A DNA stretch of 64,000 nucleotides, from NCBI GenBank assembly GCA_024403275.1, contig JAKSSD010000002.1, forward strand, positions 62,001 through 126,000, in the 5' to 3' direction. Below the pieces are notes generated by a model. It did not search any database. It saw only the letters and a list, made by a program, of their open reading frames with translations, and had not been told where the DNA came from. Position numbers and translations under genes: made by a program. Positions within the stretch are counted from its first letter, which is position 1; each line of letters starts with the position of its first letter. This DNA is from Lachnospiraceae bacterium. GTDB taxonomy: Bacteria > Bacillota > Clostridia > Lachnospirales > Lachnospiraceae. Positions 1 through 9,166 of the stretch are shown one piece after another.

Positions 1-343
1 AAGTATATTTTTTAATTAAACTAGTGTTATTATCGTTTATTTGAGTGTTAGTATTGTTGATAAACTGCTGTTCTTGAGGTTTAACTTCATCAACTATGAA
101 ATTAACATCATAATCAGAATCGAGTGTTTCTGAAATAACAATAGTAAATATATCTTTGTATTTTTCAGTGATAAGCTCTAATATTTTAGATTTATTATTA
201 GGTAACATTATTGTGACAGTATCATCTGTTTCACTATAATATTCCATTGGATCAATCCAGGTTTTAACCGCAATAGGAGATATATTATATTCTTTAATTA
301 CTACGTCTTTTATTAAATTCCATTTTTCTTCAACTGGTTTCAT
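1..343 (-). CDS. dnaA: Chromosomal replication initiator DnaA, N-terminal part
   Basis: Initiates chromosome replication by binding DnaA boxes and melting oriC. Only the first 114 residues are in the window; the AAA+ and box-binding domains lie beyond the left edge. The visible part is domain I, which starts MKPVEEKWNLIKDVV and contains the family pattern around AVKTWIDPMEYY, followed by a Gln/Asn-rich linker (domain II). The start is ATG at 343-341, with an AAGGAGGC Shine-Dalgarno sequence at 356-349. It diverges from rpmH across the putative origin, the usual arrangement in Firmicutes. Identification is firm because family pattern and context agree. Confidence 0.93.
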   Translation of the reverse strand, partial: MKPVEEKWNLIKDVVIKEYNISPIAVKTWIDPMEYYSETDDTVTIMLPNNKSKILELITEKYKDIFTIVISETLDSDYDVNFIVDEVKPQEQQFINNTNTQINDNNTSLIKKYT

Positions 344-366
344 AATAAGCCTCCTTCGCTAAATAT

Positions 367-395
367 ATTATAAATAATTAATATAATAAAATCAA
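367..395 (-). promoter_or_regulatory. Putative dnaA promoter
   Basis: On the minus strand, TTGATT (395-390) and TATAAT (372-367) are separated by 17 bases. A start near 360 would give a very short leader carrying the dnaA Shine-Dalgarno sequence. Inferred from consensus match only. Confidence 0.45.
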
Positions 396-554
396 ATTTA
401 TAGGAGAGAAAATAATAATATTTAAAGTATTGAATTTATGTTAACTTTTTGTATATTTATGTAATATTGATGTTAAATATGTAGATAACTTAATTAACTC
501 CATAAAATTCGGTAAATACTTGATTGTGAAAAAAATAATTAATAAAAAAATAAG

Positions 555-586
555 TTATCAACATTTTATTAACAAGTTGTTGATAA
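555..586. promoter_or_regulatory. Inverted pair of DnaA boxes
   Basis: TTATCAACA at 555-563 and TGTTGATAA at 578-586 form an inverted pair 14 bases apart. Each differs from the canonical box at one base. They sit midway between dnaA and rpmH. Confidence 0.6.
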
Positions 587-719
587 TTTTATGTAAATTA
601 ATTATTTAAACCTTTAGTAAAAAATAATTCAATATATAGATTTTTTTATATTAAAATTTCTATATGTTGTTAAAAAATAAAAATATTAAAATTGTTAGAA
701 AATAAGGGAAAAAATTAAC

Positions 720-748
720 TTGACTGGATTAGTTTCTTCTTATATAAT
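720..748 (+). promoter_or_regulatory. rpmH promoter
   Basis: TTGACT at 720-725, a 17-base spacer and a perfect TATAAT at 743-748. It lies 40 bases upstream of the rpmH start and would drive the rpmH-rnpA-yidD-yidC-jag operon. Confidence 0.75.
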
Positions 749-787
749 TTATGTGTTTTCGACGTATAAGAAATGGAGGTGAATTTT

Positions 788-922
788 ATGAAAATGACAT
801 TTCAGCCTAAGAAGAGACAGAGATCTCAGGTTCATGGTTTCAGAGCAAGAATGAGTACTCCTGGCGGAAGAAAAGTTTTAGCAGCTAGAAGAGCTAAAGG
901 TAGAAAATCTTTAACAGCATAA
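788..922 (+). CDS. rpmH: 50S ribosomal protein L34
   Basis: A 44-residue basic protein of the large ribosomal subunit, full length for the family. It starts [18 protein letters not shown], has the family core [23 protein letters not shown], and ends KSLTA. The ATG is preceded by GGAGGTG at 776-782. It is first in the classic rpmH-rnpA-yidD-yidC-jag series downstream of the origin and has its own near-consensus promoter and a hairpin right after it. It is too short for many gene callers. Confidence 0.97.
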   Translation: MKMTFQPKKRQRSQVHGFRARMSTPGGRKVLAARRAKGRKSLTA

Positions 923-936
923 GTTAAAAATAAATT

Positions 937-961
937 GGCCGCAGCTTTGTGGCCTTTTTTT
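937..961 (+). terminator. Hairpin with T-tract after rpmH
   Basis: GGCC-G-CA at 937-943 pairs with TG-T-GGCC up to 954 and is followed by seven T. It probably attenuates transcription so that L34 is made in excess over RNase P protein; rnpA begins about 20 bases downstream, so read-through is expected. Confidence 0.65.
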
Positions 962-981
962 ACTTTTATTTGGTAGTAAAT

Positions 982-1329
982 ATGGTATTTACAGATTCTT
1001 TAAAAAAAAATGATGATTTTCAAAATGTTTATAAATCCGGTAAATCATATGGTAATAAATATTTAGTAATATATACGTTGAAAAATGATACGGATAGAAA
1101 CAGACTTGGAATATCAGTTAGTAAAAAAGTAGGCAATAGTATTGTCAGACACAGAGTCAAAAGACTTATTAAAGAAAGTTACAGACTACATGAAAATATG
1201 TTTAATAGTGGTTTAGACATTGTAGTCATAGCACGCAAAGAATCTAACGCTTGCGATTATGCAAGTATTGAGAGTGCATTATTACATTTAATGAAGTTAA
1301 ACAAAACTTTATTGAAACAGACGGTATAG
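982..1329 (+). CDS. rnpA: Ribonuclease P protein component
   Basis: Protein subunit that binds the RNase P RNA and helps cleave 5' leaders from pre-tRNA. The sequence starts [22 protein letters not shown], matching the family N-terminus, and carries the conserved RNR-type basic helix around [16 protein letters not shown] at roughly residues 54-70. At 115 residues it is full length. An in-frame GTG exists at 949, but it falls inside the preceding terminator stem, so ATG 982 is preferred; only a weak GGTAG lies upstream. It is followed six bases later by yidD. Confidence 0.95.
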   Translation: MVFTDSLKKNDDFQNVYKSGKSYGNKYLVIYTLKNDTDRNRLGISVSKKVGNSIVRHRVKRLIKESYRLHENMFNSGLDIVVIARKESNACDYASIESALLHLMKLNKTLLKQTV

Positions 1330-1335
1330 ATAAAA

Positions 1336-1545
1336 TTGAAACATGTATTAATTTTCTTAATTAGAATATATCAAATATATTTATCACCTTTAAAAACAAC
1401 ACGCTGCCCTTATACTCCAACGTGCAGCCAGTATGGACTGGAAGCTATTCAAAAATATGGAGCAATTAAAGGCAGTTTTTTGGCTGCTTGGAGAATTTTA
1501 AGATGTAATCCATTTTCTAAAGGTGGTTATGATCCTGTACCGTAA
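1336..1545 (+). CDS. yidD: Membrane protein insertion efficiency factor YidD
   Basis: Small membrane-associated protein that assists YidC-dependent insertion. At 69 residues it is typical in size. It has an amphipathic N-terminus, the cysteine-containing core [20 protein letters not shown] and the [18 protein letters not shown] end that defines the family. The start is TTG at 1336, seven bases after the rnpA stop. It lies between rnpA and yidC as in most bacteria. Confidence 0.95.
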   Translation: MKHVLIFLIRIYQIYLSPLKTTRCPYTPTCSQYGLEAIQKYGAIKGSFLAAWRILRCNPFSKGGYDPVP

Positions 1546-1561
1546 TTAAGGAGGCTTTAAA

Positions 1562-3040
1562 TTGTACGAGTTATTATTAACTAAGAATTCAACTTTCATT
1601 ATTGGCCAGGTTGCATGGGTACTTGGTAAATTAATGGAAGCTATATTTTTTGTATTAGATAAAATTGCATCATTATGGGGTGGAACTGCTAACCTTGGTG
1701 TAGCAATTATTATCTTTACAGTAATCATTTATTTATTAATGTTACCATTAACAATTAAGCAGCAGAAGTTTTCAAAATTATCTGCAATTATGAATCCAGA
1801 AATTCAGGCTATTCAGGCTAAGTATAAGAATAATAAGACACCTGAAGCTATGGATGCTATGAATAAGGAAACATCAGCTGTTTATGCTAAGTATGGTGTA
1901 TCACCAACAGGTAGCTGTTTACAGTTATTAATTCAGATGCCTATTTTATTTGCACTTTATCGTGTTATTTATGCAATTCCTGCATATGTACCAATGGTAA
2001 AGTATCAGTTTTACAATCTTGTTAATGCAATGATGGGTATGGGATCTACAAATGAAGTTGTAGATGCTGAAGTTTTTGTAAAATCAGCTAAATTAATTCA
2101 GGATAAAGATTTATTTAAATCAGCAATTGCATTTAAGAAACAGTTTAAACCTGAATATTTCAATATTGATACTATTTCAGTAGATAAAGTTACACAGGCT
2201 CTTTCAGGTCCTGATAGTGCTGCAGCAATTGAAACAACAAGAAATACTTTTATTGATGTTTTAAATAGAGCAAGTTCAACAGAGTGGACAGTTATTTCTA
2301 ATAATTTCCCAGATTTAACTACTCTTATTGATAATACAAAATTTGCTCTTGAAAGATACAATTCATTTCTTGGTATTAATATAGGATATTCTCCAGCTGA
2401 TACTATTTGTACACAGCTTGGTCTTGCAGATAATAATATTCTTAACCTTTTCAAAGGTCAGGCAGATTTTGGACATGCTAATTATTTAATTATTCTTGTA
2501 GCTATTTTAATTCCTATTTTAGCTGCTGTTACACAGTGGATTGGTGTAAAGCTTGCTCCACAGGCTCAGAGTAATGATTCAACAAATCCAAATGATGAAA
2601 ATCCAATGATGTCTTCTATGAAGATGATGAATACATTTATGCCACTTATGTCAGCATTCTTCTGTTTCACTCTTCCAGCAGGTATGGGTATTTACTGGAT
2701 TATTGGTGCTGTTGTAAGAAGTATTCAGCAGGTTGCTATCAATAAGTACATTGATAAAATGGATATTGATAAAGTTATTGAGAAGAACATGGAAAAATAT
2801 AATGCAAAACTTGCTAAGAGAGGTGTTCTTACTCAGGGTATTAACAATATGGCAAATACAAATACTAAATTTGTAAATCCATACAGCAAGCAGTCTCAGA
2901 AAACTGATGAACAGAAAGAAAAAGATAAAAAAGCTTACGAAAAATACGTGAAAGCAGATAATAAAAAGAAGACTTCAGGTTCAAGCATTGCTTCAAAGGC
3001 TAATATGGTAAAAGATTTTAACGAGAGAAATAATAAGTAG
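1562..3040 (+). CDS. yidC: Membrane protein insertase YidC/Oxa1
   Basis: Inserts and folds membrane proteins, alone or with SecYEG. The 492-residue protein has an N-terminal membrane segment near residues 38-62 and the Oxa1-type hairpin rich in Lys (KQQKFSKLSAIMNPEIQ). Further membrane segments follow near 120-140, 305-325 and 355-385, with a basic, disordered C-terminal tail. About 160 residues are inserted between the second and third membrane segments (about 145-300), much longer than in Bacillus SpoIIIJ. No lipobox Cys is visible. The start is TTG 1562 after AAGGAGGC at 1549-1556. It is followed by jag, its usual partner. Confidence 0.93.
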   Translation: MYELLLTKNSTFIIGQVAWVLGKLMEAIFFVLDKIASLWGGTANLGVAIIIFTVIIYLLMLPLTIKQQKFSKLSAIMNPEIQAIQAKYKNNKTPEAMDAMNKETSAVYAKYGVSPTGSCLQLLIQMPILFALYRVIYAIPAYVPMVKYQFYNLVNAMMGMGSTNEVVDAEVFVKSAKLIQDKDLFKSAIAFKKQFKPEYFNIDTISVDKVTQALSGPDSAAAIETTRNTFIDVLNRASSTEWTVISNNFPDLTTLIDNTKFALERYNSFLGINIGYSPADTICTQLGLADNNILNLFKGQADFGHANYLIILVAILIPILAAVTQWIGVKLAPQAQSNDSTNPNDENPMMSSMKMMNTFMPLMSAFFCFTLPAGMGIYWIIGAVVRSIQQVAINKYIDKMDIDKVIEKNMEKYNAKLAKRGVLTQGINNMANTNTKFVNPYSKQSQKTDEQKEKDKKAYEKYVKADNKKKTSGSSIASKANMVKDFNERNNK

Positions 3041-3057
3041 TTAGGGGGCTAATAAAA

Positions 3058-3870
3058 ATGGAATATAAAGAGTTTAGTGCAAAAACAGTAGCTGATGCTA
3101 TTACAGCTGCTTGTTCATATTATATTGCTAGTAGTTCTTCTATTGAATATGAAGTAATTGAAGAAGGCTCTAATGGATTTTTAGGAATTGGTGCTAAGCC
3201 TGCAGTGATTAAAGCAAGAATCAAAGAAGAAGCAGACGAAAATACTTCAGTTTTTGTAGAAAATAAAGAAGAAAAGAAAGAGGAAGTTGTTTCTAAAAAG
3301 GAAGAAAAACCTGTAAAGAAAGAAGAAAAAACTCCTGTTAAAGAAGAAGTTAAAAAGGAAGAAATCAAAAAAGAAGATGCTCCTGCAAAGAAAAAAGAAA
3401 TTAATGTTAATGCTGCAGAAGTAGAAAAGAAAGCAGTTGATTTTCTCAAAGAAGTTCTTGATAAGATGGAAATTAAGAATGAAGTAAATGCTTCTTATGA
3501 TGCTAACAATAATTGCTTAAATATTGAAATAGCTGGTGATGATATGGGTGTTCTTATTGGTAAGAGAGGACAGACACTTGATTCACTTCAGTACATTGTT
3601 TCTTTAGTAGTTAACAAGGGAACAAAAGAATATATAAGAGTTAAGGTTGATACAGAAAACTACAGAGAAAGAAGAAAGAAAACTCTTGAGAATCTTGCTA
3701 AGAATATGGCATTTAAGGTTAAGAGAACAAGAAGACCAGTTACTCTTGAGCCTATGAATCCTTATGAAAGAAGAGTTATTCATTCAGCTTTACAGAATGA
3801 TAGTTATGTAACAACTCATTCTGAAGGAGAAGAGCCTTATCGTAAAGTTGTAATTACATTAAAGAAATAG
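3058..3870 (+). CDS. jag: RNA-binding protein Jag/KhpB
   Basis: Predicted RNA-binding protein linked to cell elongation and division control in Gram-positives. Domains in order are Jag-N (residues 1-55, with GFLGIGAKPA), a Lys/Glu-rich linker of about 70 residues, a KH domain with the GKRGQTLDSLQ loop near 168-178, and an R3H domain with the RRxxH-type stretch ERRVIHSALQ near 240. A GGGGG SD precedes the ATG and the gene is 17 bases after yidC. The charged linker is repetitive and probably disordered. Confidence 0.94.
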   Translation: MEYKEFSAKTVADAITAACSYYIASSSSIEYEVIEEGSNGFLGIGAKPAVIKARIKEEADENTSVFVENKEEKKEEVVSKKEEKPVKKEEKTPVKEEVKKEEIKKEDAPAKKKEINVNAAEVEKKAVDFLKEVLDKMEIKNEVNASYDANNNCLNIEIAGDDMGVLIGKRGQTLDSLQYIVSLVVNKGTKEYIRVKVDTENYRERRKKTLENLAKNMAFKVKRTRRPVTLEPMNPYERRVIHSALQNDSYVTTHSEGEEPYRKVVITLKK

Positions 3871-3879
3871 TATATTGTG

Positions 3880-3918
3880 AATAAGGCTACTTTTTATAAG
3901 TAGCCTTATTATTTATTT
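3880..3918 (+). terminator. Terminator after jag
   Basis: An 11-bp perfect stem, AATAAGGCTAC at 3880-3890 with GTAGCCTTATT at 3900-3910, followed by a T-rich run. It ends the rpmH-jag unit. Confidence 0.85.
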
Positions 3919-3931
3919 TTATGGAGAATAT

Positions 3932-5314
3932 ATGAAAGATACTATAGCAGCTATTTGTACTGCACTGTCACCTTCTGGCATTGGTAAAATCAGAGTATCA
4001 GGATCAGAAGCAGTTGAAATTGTAGATAAAATATTTAAAAGTCCTGGAAAAAATAAATTATCAGAATCAGATACTCATACAATTCATTATGGTCATATTT
4101 ATAATGGTAAAGATGTAATTGATGAAGTTCTTGTTCTTTTAATGAAAGCTCCAAGAACATATACAAGAGAAGATGTAGTTGAAATAGACTGTCATGGTGG
4201 TCTTTATGTTTTAAAACAGGTTTTGAATTTATTAATTGATAACGGTTGTAGAATTGCAGAACCTGGAGAATTTACAAAACGTGCGTTTTTAAATGGTAGA
4301 ATAGATTTAACAGAAGCAGAAGCAGTAATGGATTTAATTTCATCAAAAAGTGAAATGTCATTAAAAAATTCTGTTTCTATATTAAATGGTTCTCTTTATA
4401 AAAAGATAAGTTCTATAAGATCAGATGTTTTATATTTTATTGCAAAAATTGAAGCATCTTTAGATGATCCAGAACATATGTCTTTAGATGGTTATGAAGA
4501 AGAATTAAAAGAAAAACTTATTACTATAAATAAAGATATTAATTATTTAATTAAATCATATGATAATGGTAAGATAATAAAAGAGGGTATCAATACAGCA
4601 ATAGTAGGTAAACCTAATGTAGGTAAATCTTCTATTCTTAACATGATACTTGATGAAGAAAGAGCCATAGTAACAGATATTGCTGGTACAACAAGAGATA
4701 CTCTTGAAGAAACTGTGGTTTTAAATGGTGTTACTTTAAATTTAATTGATACCGCTGGAATACATGAAACTAAGGATTCAGTTGAAAAGATTGGTATTGA
4801 AAGATCAATTAATTCAATATCAAAAGCTGATCTTGTTATATATATTGTAGATTCTTCTAGAGAGTTAGATGATTCAGATAGAGAAATAATATCTCTTATT
4901 AATAATAAAAAAACAATTTGTCTTGTTAACAAATCAGATTTAAATAAGGTTACAGATAAAGAAGATATTATTAAATGTTTCAATAATTGTGAACTTCCAT
5001 TGTTTGTTGAAACAAGTGCTTTATTAGGAACTGGCAAAGAACAATTTATAAGTATTTTATCTGATATGTTTTTTGATGGTAAAATATCTTTTAATGATGA
5101 AGTTATGATTTCTAATTTAAGACAGATTAATTCTCTTAAAGAGTCTTATGAATCAATTAATAGAGTTATTGATTCTATTGATAATGAAATGCCAGAAGAT
5201 TTTCTTTCTATTGATTTATTAAGTGCTTATGCTTCTCTTGGTGAAATCATTGGTGAAGAAGTAAGTGATGATTTAGTAGATAAAATTTTCTCTGAATTTT
5301 GTATGGGTAAATAA
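3932..5314 (+). CDS. mnmE: tRNA uridine-5-carboxymethylaminomethyl modification GTPase MnmE
   Basis: With MnmG it modifies U34 of certain tRNAs. It has the N-terminal formyl-THF-binding domain (1-120, with the [20 protein letters not shown] stretch), a helical domain, and an inserted G domain with P-loop GKPNVGKSS near 226-234, the DTAG motif near 273 and NKSD near 333. It ends with the family-specific CMGK containing the catalytic Cys. The 460 residues are full length. Start ATG 3932 has a GGAG SD. mnmG follows after one base. Confidence 0.97.
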   Translation: MKDTIAAICTALSPSGIGKIRVSGSEAVEIVDKIFKSPGKNKLSESDTHTIHYGHIYNGKDVIDEVLVLLMKAPRTYTREDVVEIDCHGGLYVLKQVLNLLIDNGCRIAEPGEFTKRAFLNGRIDLTEAEAVMDLISSKSEMSLKNSVSILNGSLYKKISSIRSDVLYFIAKIEASLDDPEHMSLDGYEEELKEKLITINKDINYLIKSYDNGKIIKEGINTAIVGKPNVGKSSILNMILDEERAIVTDIAGTTRDTLEETVVLNGVTLNLIDTAGIHETKDSVEKIGIERSINSISKADLVIYIVDSSRELDDSDREIISLINNKKTICLVNKSDLNKVTDKEDIIKCFNNCELPLFVETSALLGTGKEQFISILSDMFFDGKISFNDEVMISNLRQINSLKESYESINRVIDSIDNEMPEDFLSIDLLSAYASLGEIIGEEVSDDLVDKIFSEFCMGK

Positions 5315-5315
5315 T

Positions 5316-7211
5316 ATGGGACAGAATAATTTAGTTATTGAAACAGATATTTGTATTATAGGTGCCGGACATGCTGGATGTGAGGCTGCTTTGGCTTGTG
5401 CAAGACTTGGACTTAAAACAGTTATTTTTACAGTTTCAGTTGAAAGTATTGCTCTTATGCCATGTAATCCAAATATTGGAGGTACAAGTAAAGGTCATCT
5501 TGTAAAGGAGATTGATGCACTTGGTGGTGAAATGGGTAAAAATATTGATAAAACTTTTATCCAATCAAAGATGCTTAATCTTTCAAAGGGACCTGCTGTT
5601 CATTCACTAAGAGCTCAAGCTGATAAAGCAGATTATTCTCATTCTATGCGTGATATTCTTGAAAATCAGGAACATCTTACTATTAAGCAAGGTGAGGTAT
5701 GTGAAATTCTTTTTGAAGAAGTTGATGGTTTAAAAAAGGTTACTGGTGTAAAAATTTTTACAGGAACTACTTATAAATGTAAGGCAATTGTTATTTGTTC
5801 TGGTACATACTTAAATGCAAGATGTCTTTGTGGCGAAGCTATTACTTATACTGGTCCAAATGGTTTACAGGCAGCTACTCATTTATCAAAATGCTTAAAA
5901 GATATGGGTGTAACATTAAGAAGATTTAAAACTGGTACACCAGCCCGTATGGATAAAAGAAGTCTTGATTTTAGTAAAATGGAAGAACAAAAGGGTGATG
6001 AAAAAATTGTTCCATTCTCATTTTCAACTAATCCTGCTGATATACAAAAAGAACAAGTATCCTGTTATTTAACATATACAAATAATGATACTCATGAAAT
6101 TATAAGAGCAAACCTTGATAGATCACCTATATATGCAGGAATTATTGAAGGAACAGGTCCAAGATATTGTCCTTCTATTGAAGATAAAGTAGTTAAGTTT
6201 GCTGATAAGGAAAGACATCAGGTATTTATTGAACCAGAAGGATTATATACTAACGAGGTTTATGTTGGTGGAATGAGTTCTTCTCTTCCAGAAGATGTTC
6301 AGTTAAAAATGTATAGAACTGTTCCAGGTATGGAAAATTGTAAGATTGTTAGAAATGCTTATGCTATCGAATATGATTGTCTTACTCCTGGATTGCTTTC
6401 TCCATCACTTGAAATTAAATCTGTTTCTGGTTTATTTTCTGCTGGTCAGTTTAATGGTAGTTCAGGTTATGAGGAAGCAGCTGCTCAAGGTTTGATTGCA
6501 GGTATTAATGCAGCAAGAAAAGTTTTGGGTAAGAATCCATTAATTCTTGATAGAAGTGAAGCATACATTGGTGTTTTAATTGATGATCTTGTTACAAAAG
6601 AAAATCTTGAACCATATAGAATGATGACTTCAAGAGCTGAATATAGACTTTTACTTAGACAAGATAATGCAGATTTAAGACTTAGAAAATATGGTTATGA
6701 AGTTGGACTTATAAGTCAAGAACAATATGATTATATTTTATATAAGCAAAGTGCAATTGATGCAGAAGTTGAAAGATTGAATAATACTTTTGTAGGTTCT
6801 GGAAAAGAGAATCAAAAATATCTTGAAGAACTTGGTTCTGCACCTTTACATACAGCTACATCACTTGCTGAGTTACTTTGCAGACCAGAACTAAACTATG
6901 ATAATATTACTTATTTCGATACGAACAGATGTTCGTTAAGCGAAGATATTATTGAACAAGTTTGTATTCAAATTAAGTATGCTGGATATATTGAGAGACA
7001 ATCTAGACAGGTTGCTTCATTTAAGAAAATGGAAAAAAAATTAATACCTGATGATATCAATTACGATGATGTATCTTCACTTAGATTGGAAGCTCGTCAA
7101 AAGTTGAAATTATTTAAACCACTTTCAGTTGGTCAGGCATCTCGTATTAGTGGAGTTACACCTGCTGATATTTCTGTCTTACTAGTATATTTAACATCAA
7201 TTGGTAAATAA
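5316..7211 (+). CDS. mnmG: tRNA U34 modification enzyme MnmG (GidA)
   Basis: FAD/NADH-dependent partner of MnmE. The Rossmann motif [11 protein letters not shown] is at residues 16-26, the conserved [21 protein letters not shown] follows near 50-70, and [15 protein letters not shown] and [16 protein letters not shown] blocks are present. The 631 residues match the family. The gene starts one base after mnmE and has GGGTAAATA as its SD region. Confidence 0.97.
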   Translation: MGQNNLVIETDICIIGAGHAGCEAALACARLGLKTVIFTVSVESIALMPCNPNIGGTSKGHLVKEIDALGGEMGKNIDKTFIQSKMLNLSKGPAVHSLRAQADKADYSHSMRDILENQEHLTIKQGEVCEILFEEVDGLKKVTGVKIFTGTTYKCKAIVICSGTYLNARCLCGEAITYTGPNGLQAATHLSKCLKDMGVTLRRFKTGTPARMDKRSLDFSKMEEQKGDEKIVPFSFSTNPADIQKEQVSCYLTYTNNDTHEIIRANLDRSPIYAGIIEGTGPRYCPSIEDKVVKFADKERHQVFIEPEGLYTNEVYVGGMSSSLPEDVQLKMYRTVPGMENCKIVRNAYAIEYDCLTPGLLSPSLEIKSVSGLFSAGQFNGSSGYEEAAAQGLIAGINAARKVLGKNPLILDRSEAYIGVLIDDLVTKENLEPYRMMTSRAEYRLLLRQDNADLRLRKYGYEVGLISQEQYDYILYKQSAIDAEVERLNNTFVGSGKENQKYLEELGSAPLHTATSLAELLCRPELNYDNITYFDTNRCSLSEDIIEQVCIQIKYAGYIERQSRQVASFKKMEKKLIPDDINYDDVSSLRLEARQKLKLFKPLSVGQASRISGVTPADISVLLVYLTSIGK

Positions 7212-7230
7212 GATTATTGGTATATATTAT

Positions 7231-7941
7231 ATGAAACAATTATTAGATGATTTAAAGGTATGGAATATTACCCTTACAGATAAACAAATTAATCAGTTTA
7301 ATCTATATTCACAACTACTTGTTGAATGGAATGAAAAGATAAATCTTACTGCAATAACTGATCATGATGAAATTCTTAAAAAACATTTTTTAGATTCACT
7401 ATCTTTTAGCCAAAGTGTAGATTCAGATTTATCAAATAAAACTCTTCTTGATCTTGGTACAGGTGCTGGATTTCCAGGTATACCAATTAAGATTCTATTT
7501 CCTGAATTAAATGTAACACTAGTTGATTCATTAAATAAACGAGTAGATTTTCTTAATGAGATTATTAATCAATTAGAGTTAGATAATATAATTGCTATTC
7601 ATTCTCGTGCTGAAGATCTTGCTAAAGATGATTCGTATAGAGAACATTTTGATTTTGTTGTTTCTAGAGCAGTTGCCAATTTATCTGTATTATCAGAATA
7701 TTGTATTCCTTTTGTAAAAGTTGGTGGTATGTTTATTGCATATAAAACTGATAACTCATTAGAAGAAATAGATTCTGCTAGAAATGCTATTGGAATTTTA
7801 GGTGGTAAGAAACCTAATCTTAATCAGTTTATTCTTCCTAATTCTGATCTTGGAAGAATAAATGTATGTATTAATAAAATTAAAAATACTCCTAAGCAGT
7901 ATCCAAGAAAAGCAGGAACTCCTTCAAAGAAACCATTATAA
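7231..7941 (+). CDS. rsmG: 16S rRNA (guanine527-N7)-methyltransferase RsmG
   Basis: SAM-dependent methyltransferase acting on G527 of 16S rRNA. The SAM-binding motif LLDLGTGAGFPGIPIKI is at about residues 72-88, preceded by the family block NLTAI and KHFLDSL, and followed by SRAVANLSVL. The ATG at 7231 is preferred to an in-frame TTG at 7201 that overlaps the end of mnmG. The basic tail (KQYPRKAGTPSKKPL) is normal. This ends the mnm-rsmG unit. Confidence 0.95.
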   Translation: MKQLLDDLKVWNITLTDKQINQFNLYSQLLVEWNEKINLTAITDHDEILKKHFLDSLSFSQSVDSDLSNKTLLDLGTGAGFPGIPIKILFPELNVTLVDSLNKRVDFLNEIINQLELDNIIAIHSRAEDLAKDDSYREHFDFVVSRAVANLSVLSEYCIPFVKVGGMFIAYKTDNSLEEIDSARNAIGILGGKKPNLNQFILPNSDLGRINVCINKIKNTPKQYPRKAGTPSKKPL

Positions 7942-7949
7942 GTATTATT

Positions 7950-7981
7950 AAGGATAACATTTAGTTGTTATCCTTTTTTAT
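7950..7981 (+). terminator. Terminator after rsmG
   Basis: Ten-bp perfect stem, AAGGATAACA at 7950-7959 with TGTTATCCTT at 7966-7975, followed by a run of T. Confidence 0.88.
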
Positions 7982-8101
7982 TTATATAGATTATTATTTC
8001 TATAATCAGTATTATTGTTTAATTATATTTATTTTTAATAGTACATTATTATTCATCTATATATAGATTTAAGTGATTTTTACTTTATATCTATATTTAG
8101 T

Positions 8102-8117
8102 TGTTTCACGTGAAACA
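8102..8117. promoter_or_regulatory. parS: parS site 1 (ParB-binding)
   Basis: TGTTTCACGTGAAACA, a perfect 16-base palindrome identical to the broadly conserved bacterial parS sequence. ParB loads here as a CTP clamp. It lies 290 bases upstream of parA. Confidence 0.95.
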
Positions 8118-8139
8118 TTTTTTTATTTATTCAAGATTA

Positions 8140-8155
8140 TGTTTCACGTGAAACA
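8140..8155. promoter_or_regulatory. parS: parS site 2 (ParB-binding)
   Basis: A second identical copy of the 16-base palindrome, 38 bases after the first, centre to centre. Confidence 0.95.
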
Positions 8156-8174
8156 TGTAACACTATATTTTGTA

Positions 8175-8190
8175 ATTTTCACGTGAAACA
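8175..8190. promoter_or_regulatory. parS: parS site 3, degenerate left arm
   Basis: ATTTTCACGTGAAACA matches parS except at the first two bases. It is 35 bases from site 2. It is probably a weaker site; the TTTCACGTGAAA core is intact. Confidence 0.8.
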
Positions 8191-8390
8191 TTAAGAATGA
8201 CTTGTGGTTGGTGAAATATATGTAATATAAATAGTTATGTTTATAAAAACAATATATAGTTTTTTAAAGAAATAAATGTAAAAAGAAGAATTTATTTTCG
8301 TCATTTTTAATATAGATAAAGAAAATCATAAATGTTATAATCAAAAAACACGGGCTTAATTAAATATATTAAATATAAGGAGTTATATAT

Positions 8391-9152
8391 ATGGGTAAAG
8401 TAATTGCCATTGCAAACCAAAAGGGTGGAGTTGGTAAGACAACAACAGCTATTAATTTATCTGCGGCTATTGCCCAAAAAGGTAAAAAGGTTCTTGTTAT
8501 AGATATGGACCCTCAGGGAAATACAACAAGTGGTTTTGGTGTAGAGAAGAATGAAGTAGAGAATACAGTTTACGAACTTTTATTAGGGGAATGTTCAGTA
8601 AAAGAATGTATCTTAACTGAGGTATTTCCTAAGTTATCTCTCATTCCTACAAATGTTAATCTTGCCGCTGCAGAGATTGAGTTATTAGATTCAGATAATA
8701 AAGACTTTGTTTTGAAGAATGAAATAGATTGGATTAAGGATCAGTATGATTATATTTTCATTGATTGTCCTCCATCACTTAGTATGTTGACAATTAATGC
8801 AATGACTACTGCTGGTTCAGTACTTGTTCCAATTCAGTGCGAATATTATGCAATGGAAGGATTAAGTCAGTTAATTCATACAATTAATCTTATCAAAAAG
8901 AAATTAAATCCTTCACTTGGAATGGAAGGTGTTGTATTTACAATGTATGATTCCAGAACTAATCTCTCTCAGGAAGTTGTTGAAAGTGTAAAAGATGCTC
9001 TTGAAGAAAGAGTATTTGAGACAACTATCCCAAGAAATGTAAGACTTGCAGAAGCACCAAGTTATGGAATGCCTATATGTGCATATGATGCAAAGTCAGC
9101 TGGAGCAGAGAGTTATTCAAAACTTGCTGATGAAATTCTTAAAGTGAAATAA
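8391..9152 (+). CDS. parA: Chromosome-partitioning ATPase ParA/Soj
   Basis: Walker-type ATPase that, with ParB-parS, organises and segregates origins and influences DnaA. The deviant Walker A motif KGGVGKTT is at residues 11-18. DMDPQGN follows near 40 and DCPPSL near 123. At 253 residues it is full length. An AAGGAG SD precedes ATG 8391. parB follows 14 bases later, and three parS sites lie upstream. Confidence 0.96.
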   Translation: MGKVIAIANQKGGVGKTTTAINLSAAIAQKGKKVLVIDMDPQGNTTSGFGVEKNEVENTVYELLLGECSVKECILTEVFPKLSLIPTNVNLAAAEIELLDSDNKDFVLKNEIDWIKDQYDYIFIDCPPSLSMLTINAMTTAGSVLVPIQCEYYAMEGLSQLIHTINLIKKKLNPSLGMEGVVFTMYDSRTNLSQEVVESVKDALEERVFETTIPRNVRLAEAPSYGMPICAYDAKSAGAESYSKLADEILKVK

Positions 9153-9166
9153 GGAGATATTAATAT

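Larger units (their letters stand above)
344..787. other. oriC: Candidate oriC / dnaA-rpmH intergenic region
   Basis: A very AT-rich stretch of 444 bases without a gene. It holds near-consensus DnaA boxes (one mismatch each to TTATCCACA): TTATCAACA at 555-563, its inverse TGTTGATAA at 578-586, and TGTAGATAA at 480-488. A further TGTTGATAA lies inside dnaA at 55-63. Between and beyond the boxes are A/T runs suited to unwinding. A divergent promoter pair (dnaA leftward, rpmH rightward) is embedded. In Firmicutes the functional origin may instead, or also, lie downstream of dnaA, outside the window. Confidence 0.65.
7982..8390. other. AT-rich parA upstream region with parS cluster
   Basis: About 410 bases without a gene. 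The middle holds three parS-type palindromes (listed separately). The rest is AT-rich and shows no convincing small coding frame or RNA structure. An AAGGAG SD at about 8378-8383 serves parA. Confidence 0.6.

Noticed and set aside
949..981. GTG start for rnpA
   Set aside because: It lies within the terminator hairpin after rpmH, and the extension does not resemble RnpA; ATG 982 fits.
3120..3449. Minus-strand 109-codon frame in jag
   Set aside because: Antisense shadow of the repetitive Lys/Glu linker; low complexity and no start signals.
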